Shown in pieces: positions 55,678 through 64,000 of a stretch of 64,000 bases of DNA; position 1 is the stretch's first letter, and each line of letters begins with the position of its first letter. This stretch comes from Streptococcus anginosus subsp. whileyi MAS624 (GTDB lineage: Bacteria; Bacillota; Bacilli; Lactobacillales; Streptococcaceae). The position numbers were made by a program, and so were the translations under genes. The stretch lies in assembly GCF_000478925.1 (NCBI RefSeq), contig NZ_AP013072.1:1032501-1096500 (forward strand). Reading direction: 5' to 3'. The notes beneath the pieces were generated by a model. The model was not told the DNA's origin, did no database searches, and saw only the letters and a program-made list of their open reading frames with translations.

Positions 55678-56721
55678 CTACACCAACATTGAAATCGGGT
55701 CTTCAATCAGTTCTTTTAGGTCTTTCATGAATTTAGCACCTGCCATACCGTCCACGACTCGGTGGTCAATAGTTAATCCAAGACTCATAATTGGTCGAAT
55801 CACAATTTCTCCGTTTACTACGACTGGTTTTTCAATGGTTGAACTGACTCCCAAAATCGCTGAATTAGGCTGATTGATAATTGGTCCGAAGGATTGAACA
55901 CCAAACATTCCTAGATTGCTAATCGTAAAAGTTGAGTTTTGCAGCTCACTTGGGGCTAATTTCCCGTCTAAAGTCCGACCAATCACATCCTTAAAAGCAA
56001 CGACTAACTCAGACAGACTCATTTTTTCGGCATTGTAAACCACTGGTGTCATAAGCCCGTTATCCAAACCAACAGCCATAGCCAGATTGACATACTTGTG
56101 CATGATAATGGTTTGCCCATCTTCTGTCAGAGACGAATTGAGATAAGGGTGCTTCATTAAGATTTTAACAACTGCCATAGAAAGCAAGTCTGTGACCGTG
56201 ATTTTCTTTCCTGTCGCTTCCATGATTGGCTCTAAAACCTTTTTACGCAGCGCCAGCAGCTCTGTCATATCTACATCATAATTGAGAGTGAAAGTTGGCG
56301 CTGTCAGGTAAGAATCAAGCATTCTTTGGGCAATGACTTTTCGCATTGGCGTCATTGGAAGGCGCTCAATTTCTCCATAAGGAGTGATGTTGTCAGATAT
56401 TTCTTCCGCTTTCTCAATCTGAGCAGGTGACTTGATGCTGTCTGAGTCAACATTTTCAGGCAGCAAAGCCAGAATATCCTTTTTCATAATCTTGCCGTGC
56501 ACGCCTGTCCCTTGGATTTCCTGCCAAGCGATGTTATTTTCTTCTGCAATACGTTTTGCAAGGGGCGTAATTTTCACAATATTGAATTCTCGATAACTTT
56601 CAATATCTTCTTTGTGAATGCGTCCCTTTGCGCCAGTACCAGATACGTCATAGAGATTGATACCCAAATCATCTGCTAATTTTCTAGCAGCGGGGGTCGC
56701 TCTTAACTTATCATCAGTCAT
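55678..56721 (-). CDS. Dihydrolipoamide acyltransferase (E2) without lipoyl domain
   Basis: 347 residues. It starts straight with two peripheral-subunit-binding motifs (RATPAARKLADDLGI...GRIHKEDI, ~8-42; and KITPLAKRIAEENNI...GKIMKKDIL, ~50-85), then the acyltransferase core ending in the catalytic DHRVVDGMAGAKFM. No lipoyl domain precedes them, so the swinging arm must come from lpdA. Forms the core of a pyruvate or acetoin dehydrogenase complex. Confidence 0.92.
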   Translation of the reverse strand: MTDDKLRATPAARKLADDLGINLYDVSGTGAKGRIHKEDIESYREFNIVKITPLAKRIAEENNIAWQEIQGTGVHGKIMKKDILALLPENVDSDSIKSPAQIEKAEEISDNITPYGEIERLPMTPMRKVIAQRMLDSYLTAPTFTLNYDVDMTELLALRKKVLEPIMEATGKKITVTDLLSMAVVKILMKHPYLNSSLTEDGQTIIMHKYVNLAMAVGLDNGLMTPVVYNAEKMSLSELVVAFKDVIGRTLDGKLAPSELQNSTFTISNLGMFGVQSFGPIINQPNSAILGVSSTIEKPVVVNGEIVIRPIMSLGLTIDHRVVDGMAGAKFMKDLKELIEDPISMLV

Positions 56722-56829
56722 AGCTTCTCCTATTTCTTTTTTTATTGATTGTTCTTTAATCTTGAACTGTTTTTTGCTTTTACATAATTTTAGTTATGTA
56801 AAACGTTGTAGCCAATATCAATTTCAGTT

Positions 56830-57822
56830 TTATTCTTTATTGTAAGTCTTACGGATAGCCTCTTTGATACTTTCAACTGTCGGAATCATAGCATTTTCAA
56901 GATTCTGAGCATAGGGCATAGGAACATCTTCGCCAGCACAACGGCGAATTGGTGCATCCAAATAGTCAAATGCTTCTGATTCGGAAATGATAGCAGAAAT
57001 TTCACCGATATAACCACTAGTTTTGTGGGCATCATTGACTAGAACGACTTTTCCTGTTTTTTTGATTGAGTTAATAATGATATCCTTGTCCAGAGGCACC
57101 AAGGTACGAGGATCAACCACTTCTACTGAAATGCCTTCTTCTACCAATTCTTCAGCTGCTTGCATAACCCTACGGAGCATTTTTCCATAGGTCACAACTG
57201 TCACGTCCGTTCCCTCTTTTTTGATGTCACCAACACCGAGAGGGATTGTATAATCAGGATCAAGCGGAACTTCGCCTTTTTGGTTGAATTCTGACTTGTA
57301 CTCAAGAATAATAACAGGATTGTTGTCGCGGATAGAAGATTTTAGCAACCCTTTCATATCCGCAGGAGTGCCAGGTGCCACGACCTTTAAACCTGGAATG
57401 TGGGTAAACCAAGATTCCAAAGATTGTGAGTGTTGAGCAGCTGATCCGACACCATTTCCAGCTGCGCAGCGAATTGTCATCGGAACCTGACCTTTACCAC
57501 CGAACATATAACGCGTTTTAGCAGCTTGGTTGACAATTGCATCCATGGCAATGACAGAAAAATCCATAAAAGTCATATCTACAATTGGGCGTAGTCCAGT
57601 CATGGCCGATCCTGCTGCAGCTCCTGAAATAGCTGCTTCAGAAATTGGACAATCACGTACTCGTTCTGGACCGAATTCTTCTAACATTCCGACAGATGTT
57701 CCGAAATCTCCTCCGAAAATACCGACATCTTCTCCCATTAACAACACATTTTCATCGTGACGCATTTCCTCAGACATAGCAAGGATAATGGTATCACGGA
57801 AGGACATTGTTTTTGTTTCCAT
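56830..57822 (-). CDS. 2-oxoacid/acetoin dehydrogenase E1 beta subunit
   Basis: ATG 57822 (METKTMSFRDTIILAMSEEMR) with GAGGAGA; the frame from 57897 lies in the E1 alpha gene. 330 residues. Transketolase-type pyrimidine domain (MGEDVGIFGGDFGTS, GIGGA-like AISGAAAGSAMTGLRP) and C-terminal domain. Thiamine-diphosphate enzyme with the alpha subunit. Pneumococcal equivalents are annotated as acetoin dehydrogenase but may act as pyruvate dehydrogenase. Confidence 0.92.
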   Translation of the reverse strand: METKTMSFRDTIILAMSEEMRHDENVLLMGEDVGIFGGDFGTSVGMLEEFGPERVRDCPISEAAISGAAAGSAMTGLRPIVDMTFMDFSVIAMDAIVNQAAKTRYMFGGKGQVPMTIRCAAGNGVGSAAQHSQSLESWFTHIPGLKVVAPGTPADMKGLLKSSIRDNNPVIILEYKSEFNQKGEVPLDPDYTIPLGVGDIKKEGTDVTVVTYGKMLRRVMQAAEELVEEGISVEVVDPRTLVPLDKDIIINSIKKTGKVVLVNDAHKTSGYIGEISAIISESEAFDYLDAPIRRCAGEDVPMPYAQNLENAMIPTVESIKEAIRKTYNKE

Positions 57823-57835
57823 TTTATCTCCTCTC

Positions 57836-58804
57836 TTAGTCCGCGTAAATATCTTCAAAAGCTGACTCAAGCGGTGGGAATGGACTTTCCTCTGCAAATT
57901 TTACAGATGCTTCCACTGCTTCTTTAACCTCTGCTTGGATAGCTTCTAACTCTTCGTCGCTTGCAATCTGATTTGCTAGCAAGTATTTACGAAGATTTTC
58001 GATTGGGTCTTTTTTCTTCCACTCCTCTACTTCTTTGCGCGTTCGATACTTACCAGGATCAGAAGAAGAATGTCCTAACCAGCGATAAGTAACACTTTCA
58101 ATCAAGACAGGCCCTTTACCACTTCGAACGTATTTAACAGCTTTTTGAAAACCTTCATAGACCTCAATAACGTTGTTCCCGTCTGGGATAAAGATGCCAG
58201 GAATACCATAGGCAGCACTCCGCTCATGAATGTGCTCTATATTGGTCATTTTCTTAATATCCGCAGAAATACCATAGCCATTATTGATACAATAGAAAAT
58301 CACTGGCAAATTCCAAATAGAAGCCATATTAACCGCTTCATGAAAAATACCTTCGTTCGTTGCTCCGTCACCAAAGAAGCAAACCACGATTTTATCTGTT
58401 TGGTGCATTTGCTGAGTGAGGGCGGCACCGACTGCAATTCCCATGCCTCCGCCAACGATACCATTTGCTCCTAAGTTTCCGGCATCCAAATCAGCAATGT
58501 GCATGGAGCCACCTTTTCCTTTGCAGGTTCCGTTATATTTGCCCATGATTTCTGCCATCATGCCGTTCAGATCAATTCCTTTGGCAATCGCCTGACCATG
58601 ACCACGGTGGTTAGAAGTAATCAAATCATCAGGATTGAGGGCCAGCATAGCTCCAACGCTAGCTGCTTCTTCTCCAACAGAAAAGTGAGTCATTCCTGGA
58701 ACTTTCCCCTTTTTTACGAGTTGGGCAATTTTTAAGTCCATCCGACGGATCTCTTCCATCTTACGAAACATCTCTAGCAAAAGATTTTTATCTAAAGTTG
58801 ACAT
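57836..58804 (-). CDS. 2-oxoacid/acetoin dehydrogenase E1 alpha subunit
   Basis: 322 residues. ThDP-binding motif GDGATNEGIFHEAVNMASIWNLPVIFYCINN; SNHRGHGQAIAKG and GKGGSMHI substrate-side motifs; RYRTRKEVEEW phosphorylation-like loop. First gene of the five-gene run E1a-E1b-E2-E3-lplA. Decarboxylates the 2-oxo substrate (pyruvate or acetoin). Confidence 0.93.
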   Translation of the reverse strand: MSTLDKNLLLEMFRKMEEIRRMDLKIAQLVKKGKVPGMTHFSVGEEAASVGAMLALNPDDLITSNHRGHGQAIAKGIDLNGMMAEIMGKYNGTCKGKGGSMHIADLDAGNLGANGIVGGGMGIAVGAALTQQMHQTDKIVVCFFGDGATNEGIFHEAVNMASIWNLPVIFYCINNGYGISADIKKMTNIEHIHERSAAYGIPGIFIPDGNNVIEVYEGFQKAVKYVRSGKGPVLIESVTYRWLGHSSSDPGKYRTRKEVEEWKKKDPIENLRKYLLANQIASDEELEAIQAEVKEAVEASVKFAEESPFPPLESAFEDIYAD

Positions 58805-58894
58805 AGTCGAGCCTTTCTATGAGTGTAATTCTATAATTTCATTCTATCCAAACTAAAAAATACTGTCAAAATTTATGCTTGAACAATTTCACAA

Positions 58895-58935
58895 AGAAAA
58901 ATCAGCCAACCTTGCTGGCAAGCTGATTTGAATTG
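58895..58935. terminator. Hairpin between the ATP-grasp and E1 alpha genes
   Basis: AATCAGC(C)...CTTGCTGGCAAG...GCTGATT hairpin in the ~160-base gap; terminates the upstream ATP-grasp transcript on the minus strand. Confidence 0.55.
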
Positions 58936-58965
58936 ACTAAATAAAAATTTCACAAATAGATTTTT

Positions 58966-60126
58966 CTACTTTTTCCCAAAATCCTCTATCATTTGATCGA
59001 TTTCCGAACGACTTGGTGTTGTCAAAATATAATGAACATCTCCTTGTAAGTCTGCAAATGCCTTTGGCATGATTTTGACTGCTTTTAATTTATCGCCGTA
59101 CTTTGCACGCAATTCTTCTTCTGAATACACATAATTTGAGGTTGAACGGCGTGAAGTAACCAAGCCATATTGTGCTTCGACTTGAGGTTGTGGGAAAGGT
59201 TCGCCATTCACAATATCTGCATATCCACGATAAAGGTCAATGGAGTGAGCAAAGTTATACAAATCAATCGTAAAAGCACCTGCTGGACGATTATTGTATT
59301 CTATGGCAATATAATCATCTCCGTCACGGAAAAATTCAATATGGAAGAAACGTTCTTTCATGCCAAACGCTTTAATGATAGCTTCCCCATATTGACGTAA
59401 CTTGGGATCCATGTCTTTTATAATATAATATGAGTTTTCATAATGATTCAAAACTAAGTCTAAAGGGGTATAAGCATAATCAAAAGTTGTTGAAAACACA
59501 ATATTTCCTTTTGAATCCAGTAATCCGTCAAACGTACAAATTTGTCCAGAATCAACGAATTTTTCAAAGAAATAAATGGTTTGCTTATCCCACTCTTGTT
59601 TAAATTGTTCAACATCTTCAGTGGTTTCCAATTTATAAGTTCCTGCTGCGCCAACTCCATTGTCTGGCTTCGCAATCATCGGAAGTCCAATTTTACTGAC
59701 AGCCATGTCAACTGCCTGCAAGGTTTTTACAATTTGACCAGGAACGACAGGAACTCCAGCCTTTTTAAAGAGTTTCTTCATTTCAGACTTAAATTTTGTC
59801 TTTTTCAAGTCTTTTGGCTTTGGTCCTACAACATTAAATTGTTCACGCAATTTTGCGTCTTGGTCCAACCAATATTCATTGTGTGACTCAATGCGGTCAA
59901 TTGGTCCATGCTTGTAAAAAAGGAAAGCTACAGCACGTTTAACTTCATCGAGATTTTCTAGATTTTCCACACGAAAATATTCTGTTAAAGCATTTTTCAG
60001 AGGTTGATCTAATTGATCATAGGGCTCTTGCCCAATCCCTAAAACAGTAATCCCTTTGTTAGCAAGTTCAACGGTAAATTGTTGAAAATTTTGCGGATAA
60101 TATGGTGAAATAACGATATAGTTCAT
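58966..60126 (-). CDS. ATP-grasp domain protein
   Basis: 386 residues. N-terminal Rossmann-like part (YIVISPYYPQNFQQFTVEL), then ATP-grasp: KFKSEMKKLFKKAGVPVVPG, GLPMIAKPDNGVGAAGTYKL and metal-binding FHIEFFRDGDDYIAIEYNNRPAGAFT. It ligates a carboxylate to an amine or thiol, substrate unknown. Followed upstream by two esterase-fold genes; the three are closely packed and may form one pathway. Confidence 0.87.
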   Translation of the reverse strand: MNYIVISPYYPQNFQQFTVELANKGITVLGIGQEPYDQLDQPLKNALTEYFRVENLENLDEVKRAVAFLFYKHGPIDRIESHNEYWLDQDAKLREQFNVVGPKPKDLKKTKFKSEMKKLFKKAGVPVVPGQIVKTLQAVDMAVSKIGLPMIAKPDNGVGAAGTYKLETTEDVEQFKQEWDKQTIYFFEKFVDSGQICTFDGLLDSKGNIVFSTTFDYAYTPLDLVLNHYENSYYIIKDMDPKLRQYGEAIIKAFGMKERFFHIEFFRDGDDYIAIEYNNRPAGAFTIDLYNFAHSIDLYRGYADIVNGEPFPQPQVEAQYGLVTSRRSTSNYVYSEEELRAKYGDKLKAVKIMPKAFADLQGDVHYILTTPSRSEIDQMIEDFGKK

Positions 60127-60145
60127 AATAGTGTTTCCTTTCTAA

Positions 60146-60886
60146 TCATAGGTTTAATTGATTGAGAAAATAAGGCATTTGCTTGCGCCACCAAATCCAG
60201 TCATGCGAAACATCATATCCCCACTCAGCAAACCATGCAGGAATGTTTTTCTGCTTGAAGGCTTCTTTTAAGGTATAGAAAGAAGGTAGTCCATCCTGCT
60301 CCCATGCACCAAGTCCCGTACAGACAATGATATCAGCATTGCGATAGCGGTCAATGAACCAGCCGTCGTTTTGATTCCAAATATAATCTGCTGGTGAATT
60401 TTGATAAATTGCTTCATCATCTAAACAATCGCCAACAAAGAAGCGGGCATCATAAACTCCGCTCAGTGCAATGACTTTATTGAAGACATCGGGGTGCTGG
60501 AGAAAGAAATTAACAGCGTGATAGGCTCCCATAGAACAACCTGTCGTCATCATTGGATCAAACCAACCTGTTTTATACTTGATAAAAGGAATGGCTTCCT
60601 CAATGACATAGCGCTCATAAGCTCGGTGCATTTCTGCACGGTCGTGAGGAGCTTTCCAATCAGCCAGCCAGCTTTCACTATCTACACTACTCAAAGTGAA
60701 AAATTGGATTTTTCCTGTTTCGATAAACCATGAACAAGCCTCAAACATACCAAAATCTGCATATTCATTGTGACTGCCTCCTGATGAAGCAAAAACGACT
60801 ACAGGCATCCCAGCGTGTCCATAACGATTCACATACATTTCACGATTTAAATGACCACTCCAATGACTTAAAAACTCAACATGCAT
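60146..60886 (-). CDS. Alpha/beta-hydrolase esterase-like protein
   Basis: 246 residues. Nucleophile elbow GCSMGAYHAVNFF (Ser ~116), strand PVVVFASSGGSHNEY, and late His in VSHDWIWWRKQMPYFL. Fits the putative esterase (PF00756-like) fold. Lies 19 bases before the ATP-grasp gene. Substrate unknown. Confidence 0.82.
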   Translation of the reverse strand: MHVEFLSHWSGHLNREMYVNRYGHAGMPVVVFASSGGSHNEYADFGMFEACSWFIETGKIQFFTLSSVDSESWLADWKAPHDRAEMHRAYERYVIEEAIPFIKYKTGWFDPMMTTGCSMGAYHAVNFFLQHPDVFNKVIALSGVYDARFFVGDCLDDEAIYQNSPADYIWNQNDGWFIDRYRNADIIVCTGLGAWEQDGLPSFYTLKEAFKQKNIPAWFAEWGYDVSHDWIWWRKQMPYFLNQLNL

Positions 60887-60922
60887 ATAAATACTCTTTC
60901 CTCATATTCCTAATTGATTTAT

Positions 60923-61747
60923 TTACCATTTTTCGCTAAAGAAGCGAAGGCAGTCAGGCAAATGCTCAGCCCAGGCTGCTTCATTGTGCTCTGCCCCAGC
61001 TTGAATATGAAACAATAGATTTTCCAAATCTAAGCCGCCCGCAATTAACTGACGGAAGTAGGTTAATGACGAATCAATATAAGCTTGTTTGATATTGCCA
61101 GCCATCAAGGTTTTATCTGTATCATCTGCTTCTTCTGTTCCAACATAAATATAAATATGCTGATCTGCTAATAAGTTATGACGTTCTATATAACGATTGA
61201 ATGCTTCTTGGTGCAGCCAGTTCGCAGATGAGAAAACCCCCAAGCAACCGATTTGCTCTTGGTATTCGATTCCCATAAACTGCGTAATATTTCCACCCAA
61301 AGAAGAACCAACCATGCCCGTGTGTGCTCGGTCTGACTTGGTACGGTAATGCTCGTCAACAAAGGGTTTGACAACTTCCATGACAAACTCAGCATACTCT
61401 GTTCCTTTGCCTCCAAATTCTATACCTGGAATAGTTGACTCTTGGTATTTCCAAGCAGAATACTCATTCATTCGATTAAAACCATCGTTGTCAATAGCTA
61501 CCACAATCATTTTTTCAATGTCCGGATTTCGCTTAATTGTTGGAATAATCTTCCAAGAATGACCGCTAAAAGACTCCTTACTATAAAGGACATTTTGACC
61601 GTCATGAAAATAAACTACAGGATAAGATTTATTAGTATTTTGCTCATAATTTCTAGGAAGGAGCACCCGAACACGACGCTTTTGTTTAGTATAAGGCACT
61701 TCTAATTCATGTGTTCTAACTTCAAGGTAAAAATAGGAATGGTTCAT
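60923..61747 (-). CDS. Putative esterase (esterase D-like)
   Basis: ATG 61747 (MNHSYFYLEVRTHELEVPYTKQKRRVRV) preferred to an upstream TTG. 274 residues. VVYFHDGQNVLYSKESFSGHSW, nucleophile GMVGSSLGGNITQFMG, and C-terminal HNEAAWAEHLP with catalytic His. Typical of PF00756 enzymes that cleave ester bonds, sometimes of siderophores. With the next two genes, a likely operon. Confidence 0.86.
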   Translation of the reverse strand: MNHSYFYLEVRTHELEVPYTKQKRRVRVLLPRNYEQNTNKSYPVVYFHDGQNVLYSKESFSGHSWKIIPTIKRNPDIEKMIVVAIDNDGFNRMNEYSAWKYQESTIPGIEFGGKGTEYAEFVMEVVKPFVDEHYRTKSDRAHTGMVGSSLGGNITQFMGIEYQEQIGCLGVFSSANWLHQEAFNRYIERHNLLADQHIYIYVGTEEADDTDKTLMAGNIKQAYIDSSLTYFRQLIAGGLDLENLLFHIQAGAEHNEAAWAEHLPDCLRFFSEKW

Positions 61748-61794
61748 TATCAGAAAACTTTCTATTTTCAAAATTTTTATCTATTATATCATAA

Positions 61795-61845
61795 AAGTAT
61801 TAAAAAAGTTAGGAATTCCTAACTTTTTTAATACTTTTATAACAA
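61795..61845. terminator. Bidirectional hairpin between esterase and trmFO
   Basis: AAAAGTATTAAAAAAGTTAG then AATTCCTAACTTTTTTAATACTTTT: a perfect ~20-bp stem with a short loop. Confidence 0.85.
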
Positions 61846-61878
61846 ATCATCATTATTTCTATCTTTTCCAAAAGAAAA

Positions 61879-63213
61879 CTAGAGATTTTGATAATTTTTG
61901 ATAGCTTGTAGCGCTCGTTTTGCTATTTTTTCATAGCGTTCTTTTTTGTCTCGAATACGTGGACCGTCCAACTCCTTGATAATTCCAAAATTGACATTCA
62001 TTGGCTGGAAATGTTTGCTATCAGCATGCGTGATATAATGAGGTAAGCTTCCAATAGCAGTTGTTTCTGGAAAGACCAGGGCTTCTTCTCCATTGAAAAG
62101 TCTGGCTGCATTGATACCGGCTACCAGCCCGGACGCGGCAGATTCTACATACCCTTCTACACCGGTCATCTGACCTGCAAAAAAGATATTCTCTTGTTTT
62201 TTAGACTGGAACGTCTGTGTCAGGAGATTTGGTGAATCCATGTAAGAATTGCGATGCATAACTCCATAGCGGACAAATTCTGCATTTTCCAATCCCGGAA
62301 TCATCCGAAAAACGCGCTTCTGTTCTCCCCATTTTAGGTGTGTTTGGAAACCAACAATATTATAAAGGCTTCCAGCTGCATTGTCTTGACGAAGCTGAAC
62401 GACTGCATAGGGTGTCTTAAATTCACCGTCACGAGGTCCTTTATAGTCATCTGGGTATTCCAAACCAACTGGCTTCATAGGACCGTAGAGCATGGTTTTT
62501 ATTCCTCTTTTTGCCATCACCTCAATCGGCATACAGCCTTCAAAGTATTTTTCTTTTTCAAAGCTATTTAACGGTGCTTCCTCGGCATTTACCAAAGCGT
62601 CATGAAAAGCCATAAACTCATTCTTAGTCATAGGAGCATTGAGATAACCAGCCTCTCCCTTGTCATAGCGAGATTTGAGGTAAACTTTCTCCATGTCAAT
62701 TGTATTGACATCTACAATCGGTGCTGCTGCATCATAAAAGTAAAATCCAGCTCCACCATTTAGCGCGTGAATCTTTTCAGCAAGTGTATCACTTGTCAAA
62801 GGTCCCGTCGCAATAACAGTAATCGTATCATCAGGAATTTTGGTGATTTCCTCACGAATAACTTCGATTAAAGGATGGTTTGTCACCTCATCAGTCACCA
62901 TTTGTGAAAAACCGTCACGGTCAACTGCTAACGCTCCTCCGGCCGGTACACGCGTAGCTTCTGCTGCTCGCATAATGATGGAATCCAAACGGCGCATTTC
63001 TTCTTTTAAGAGACCGACTGCATTCGTTAGCGAATCCCCCCGTAGAGAATTCGAGCAGACTAGCTCTGCAAAATCACTAGTCTTATGTTGCGGAGTAGAT
63101 TTCACTCCTCGCATTTCATACAGTTTAACAGGAATACCACGTTTAGCAATCTGATAAGCTGCTTCACTGCCAGCTAGACCAGCTCCGATGACATTGATGT
63201 AAGATTGAGACAT
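61879..63213 (-). CDS. trmFO: tRNA (uracil-54-C5) methyltransferase, folate/FAD-dependent
   Basis: ATG 63213 ([26 protein letters not shown]) preferred to 63246. 444 residues. FAD motif [35 protein letters not shown] with the catalytic Cys region, GRPxxF-like and [21 protein letters not shown] near the C-terminus. Makes ribothymidine-54 in tRNA using methylenetetrahydrofolate. Usually next to topA, as here. Confidence 0.96.
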   Translation of the reverse strand: MSQSYINVIGAGLAGSEAAYQIAKRGIPVKLYEMRGVKSTPQHKTSDFAELVCSNSLRGDSLTNAVGLLKEEMRRLDSIIMRAAEATRVPAGGALAVDRDGFSQMVTDEVTNHPLIEVIREEITKIPDDTITVIATGPLTSDTLAEKIHALNGGAGFYFYDAAAPIVDVNTIDMEKVYLKSRYDKGEAGYLNAPMTKNEFMAFHDALVNAEEAPLNSFEKEKYFEGCMPIEVMAKRGIKTMLYGPMKPVGLEYPDDYKGPRDGEFKTPYAVVQLRQDNAAGSLYNIVGFQTHLKWGEQKRVFRMIPGLENAEFVRYGVMHRNSYMDSPNLLTQTFQSKKQENIFFAGQMTGVEGYVESAASGLVAGINAARLFNGEEALVFPETTAIGSLPHYITHADSKHFQPMNVNFGIIKELDGPRIRDKKERYEKIAKRALQAIKNYQNL

Positions 63214-63386
63214 GAAATGAATACCTCTTTGGGAAGAGATTCCCACAAATCTTTCTAATTATTCTTAACCATTATAACAGAAAAAGCCCCTACTGACGAG
63301 TGAGACTTTCTAGAACGCAAATACACTAACTTATTAGTATCCATCCTCAAACATTGGTGTAAAGAATATAATGATTGGTCATGTAT

Positions 63387-63539
63387 CTATTTCTTTAACA
63401 TTTTTTCCAGATAAGCAATTTTAACAAAATCCTTATCATTATTTTGGTCATTTCGATAGGAATCTTGCGAAGATGCTGTGTAAATCTTAAGATATTGTTC
63501 AGCATCAGGAAGAAAATAAATTACGTAAACATCTTTAAC
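63387..63539 (-). pseudogene. Possible ORF remnant in frame after topA
   Basis: After the topA TAA the same frame stays open for 50 codons (VYVIYFLPDAEQYLKIYTAS..., ending AYLEKMLKK-stop) without a usual start codon. The composition looks coding, so it may be the end of a small degraded gene. The rest of the 63247-63539 gap shows no gene. Confidence 0.3.
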
Positions 63540-63998
63540 TTATTTTACTTTTTCTTCTTCGTAATCCCCATTGCTGCAGACAACTTGCTTGCCTCCACCA
63601 CGAACTTTCTTTTCTACAAGATACTGACCGCATTTCGGACAAGAGCGACCAATCGGTTTATCCCAAGAAGTAAAGTCACAATCTGGGTAGCGATTGCAGC
63701 CATAGAAAAGGCGATTGCGTTTGGTTTTGCGCTCAATGATTTGCCCTTTGTGACACTTAGGACACTCTACACCGATTTCTTTGACAATCGCTTGAGTATG
63801 ACGACAGTCAGGAAAATTGCTACATGCATAGAATTTACCATAGCGGCCCAATTTGATAACCATAGGACTTCCACAGACTTCACAGTCAAATCCAGCAGGT
63901 TCATCTTTGATTTGAATTTTTTCCATTTCAGTTTCTGCTTTTGCAACTTCTTTTTCAAATGGCTTATAAAATTCATCAATGACCTTTTGCCATTGCTC
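63540..63998 (-). CDS. topA: DNA topoisomerase I, C-terminal part
   Basis: The frame is open to the right window edge; the gene starts outside. The visible ~152 residues include [18 protein letters not shown] then three topoisomerase zinc ribbons: [56 protein letters not shown] and [22 protein letters not shown]. Relaxes negative supercoils. The ATG at 63926 is internal. Confidence 0.95.
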   Translation of the reverse strand, partial: EQWQKVIDEFYKPFEKEVAKAETEMEKIQIKDEPAGFDCEVCGSPMVIKLGRYGKFYACSNFPDCRHTQAIVKEIGVECPKCHKGQIIERKTKRNRLFYGCNRYPDCDFTSWDKPIGRSCPKCGQYLVEKKVRGGGKQVVCSNGDYEEEKVK

Positions 63999-64000
63999 TT

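Noticed and set aside
62840..63154. 104-aa plus-strand frame opposite trmFO
   Set aside because: It is antisense to a clearly coding region with strong family motifs on the minus strand, and has no start signals.

Overview
The window is chromosomal DNA of a low-GC streptococcus, probably a viridans-type species. Gene content and order (dnaG-rpoD, ccdA-thioredoxin-msrAB-two-component system, xpt-pbuX, tdk-prfA-prmC, ylxM-ffh, xerS with a difSL-like site, lplA with a pyruvate/acetoin dehydrogenase cluster, trmFO-topA) all fit Streptococcus. The species cannot be fixed from the sequence alone. No tRNA, rRNA, CRISPR array or complete insertion sequence was seen.

Layout. 1-7.5 kb: the C-terminal part of an LPXTG wall-anchored protein, a stand-alone ATP-cone protein, rpsU, mscL, dnaG-rpoD, a DUF59 protein and brnQ. 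7.7-12.7 kb: an envelope oxidative-repair operon (CcdA, thioredoxin-like lipoprotein, fused MsrAB) followed by a YesM-type two-component system. 12.7-15.2 kb: a three-gene ABC-2 exporter on the minus strand. 15.4-20 kb: a flavin redox cluster (two FMN reductases and ApbE) divergent from the NADH oxidase gene; the larger reductase ends in a tail carrying an ApbE-type flavinylation motif. 20-33.5 kb: ClC antiporter, guaC, guanine riboswitch with xpt-pbuX, MATE pump, tautomerase, tdk-prfA-prmC-Sua5-glyA, NdpA-like protein, lysozyme-like protein and a DUF915 hydrolase.

33.7-45.6 kb is an AT-rich genomic island inserted at the 3' end of guaA. It is bounded by a 13-bp direct repeat that includes the guaA stop codon, and carries its own tyrosine integrase and DUF3173 excisionase-like gene. 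Cargo includes an XRE repressor with a palindromic operator, a TIR-like/DUF4062-like gene that appears split by a frameshift, two copies of a module made of a ~97-aa protein plus a tiny hydrophobic peptide, a serine resolvase, a Mor-type regulator, a four-zinc-ribbon membrane protein, a DUF1643 protein coupled to an unknown 350-aa protein, and a primase-helicase gene broken by three lesions. A guaA-tail-like sequence near 36.78 kb suggests the island is two elements stacked in tandem.

45.6-64 kb: guaA, a GntR regulator, ylxM-ffh, an ABC ATPase remnant, the difSL-like site and xerS. After dif every gene lies on the minus strand: an SDR dehydrogenase, lplA and a 2-oxoacid dehydrogenase complex in which the lipoyl domain sits on E3 rather than E2, then an ATP-grasp protein, two esterase-fold proteins, trmFO and the C-terminus of topA. 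The dif site and the strand switch place this window at the replication terminus.
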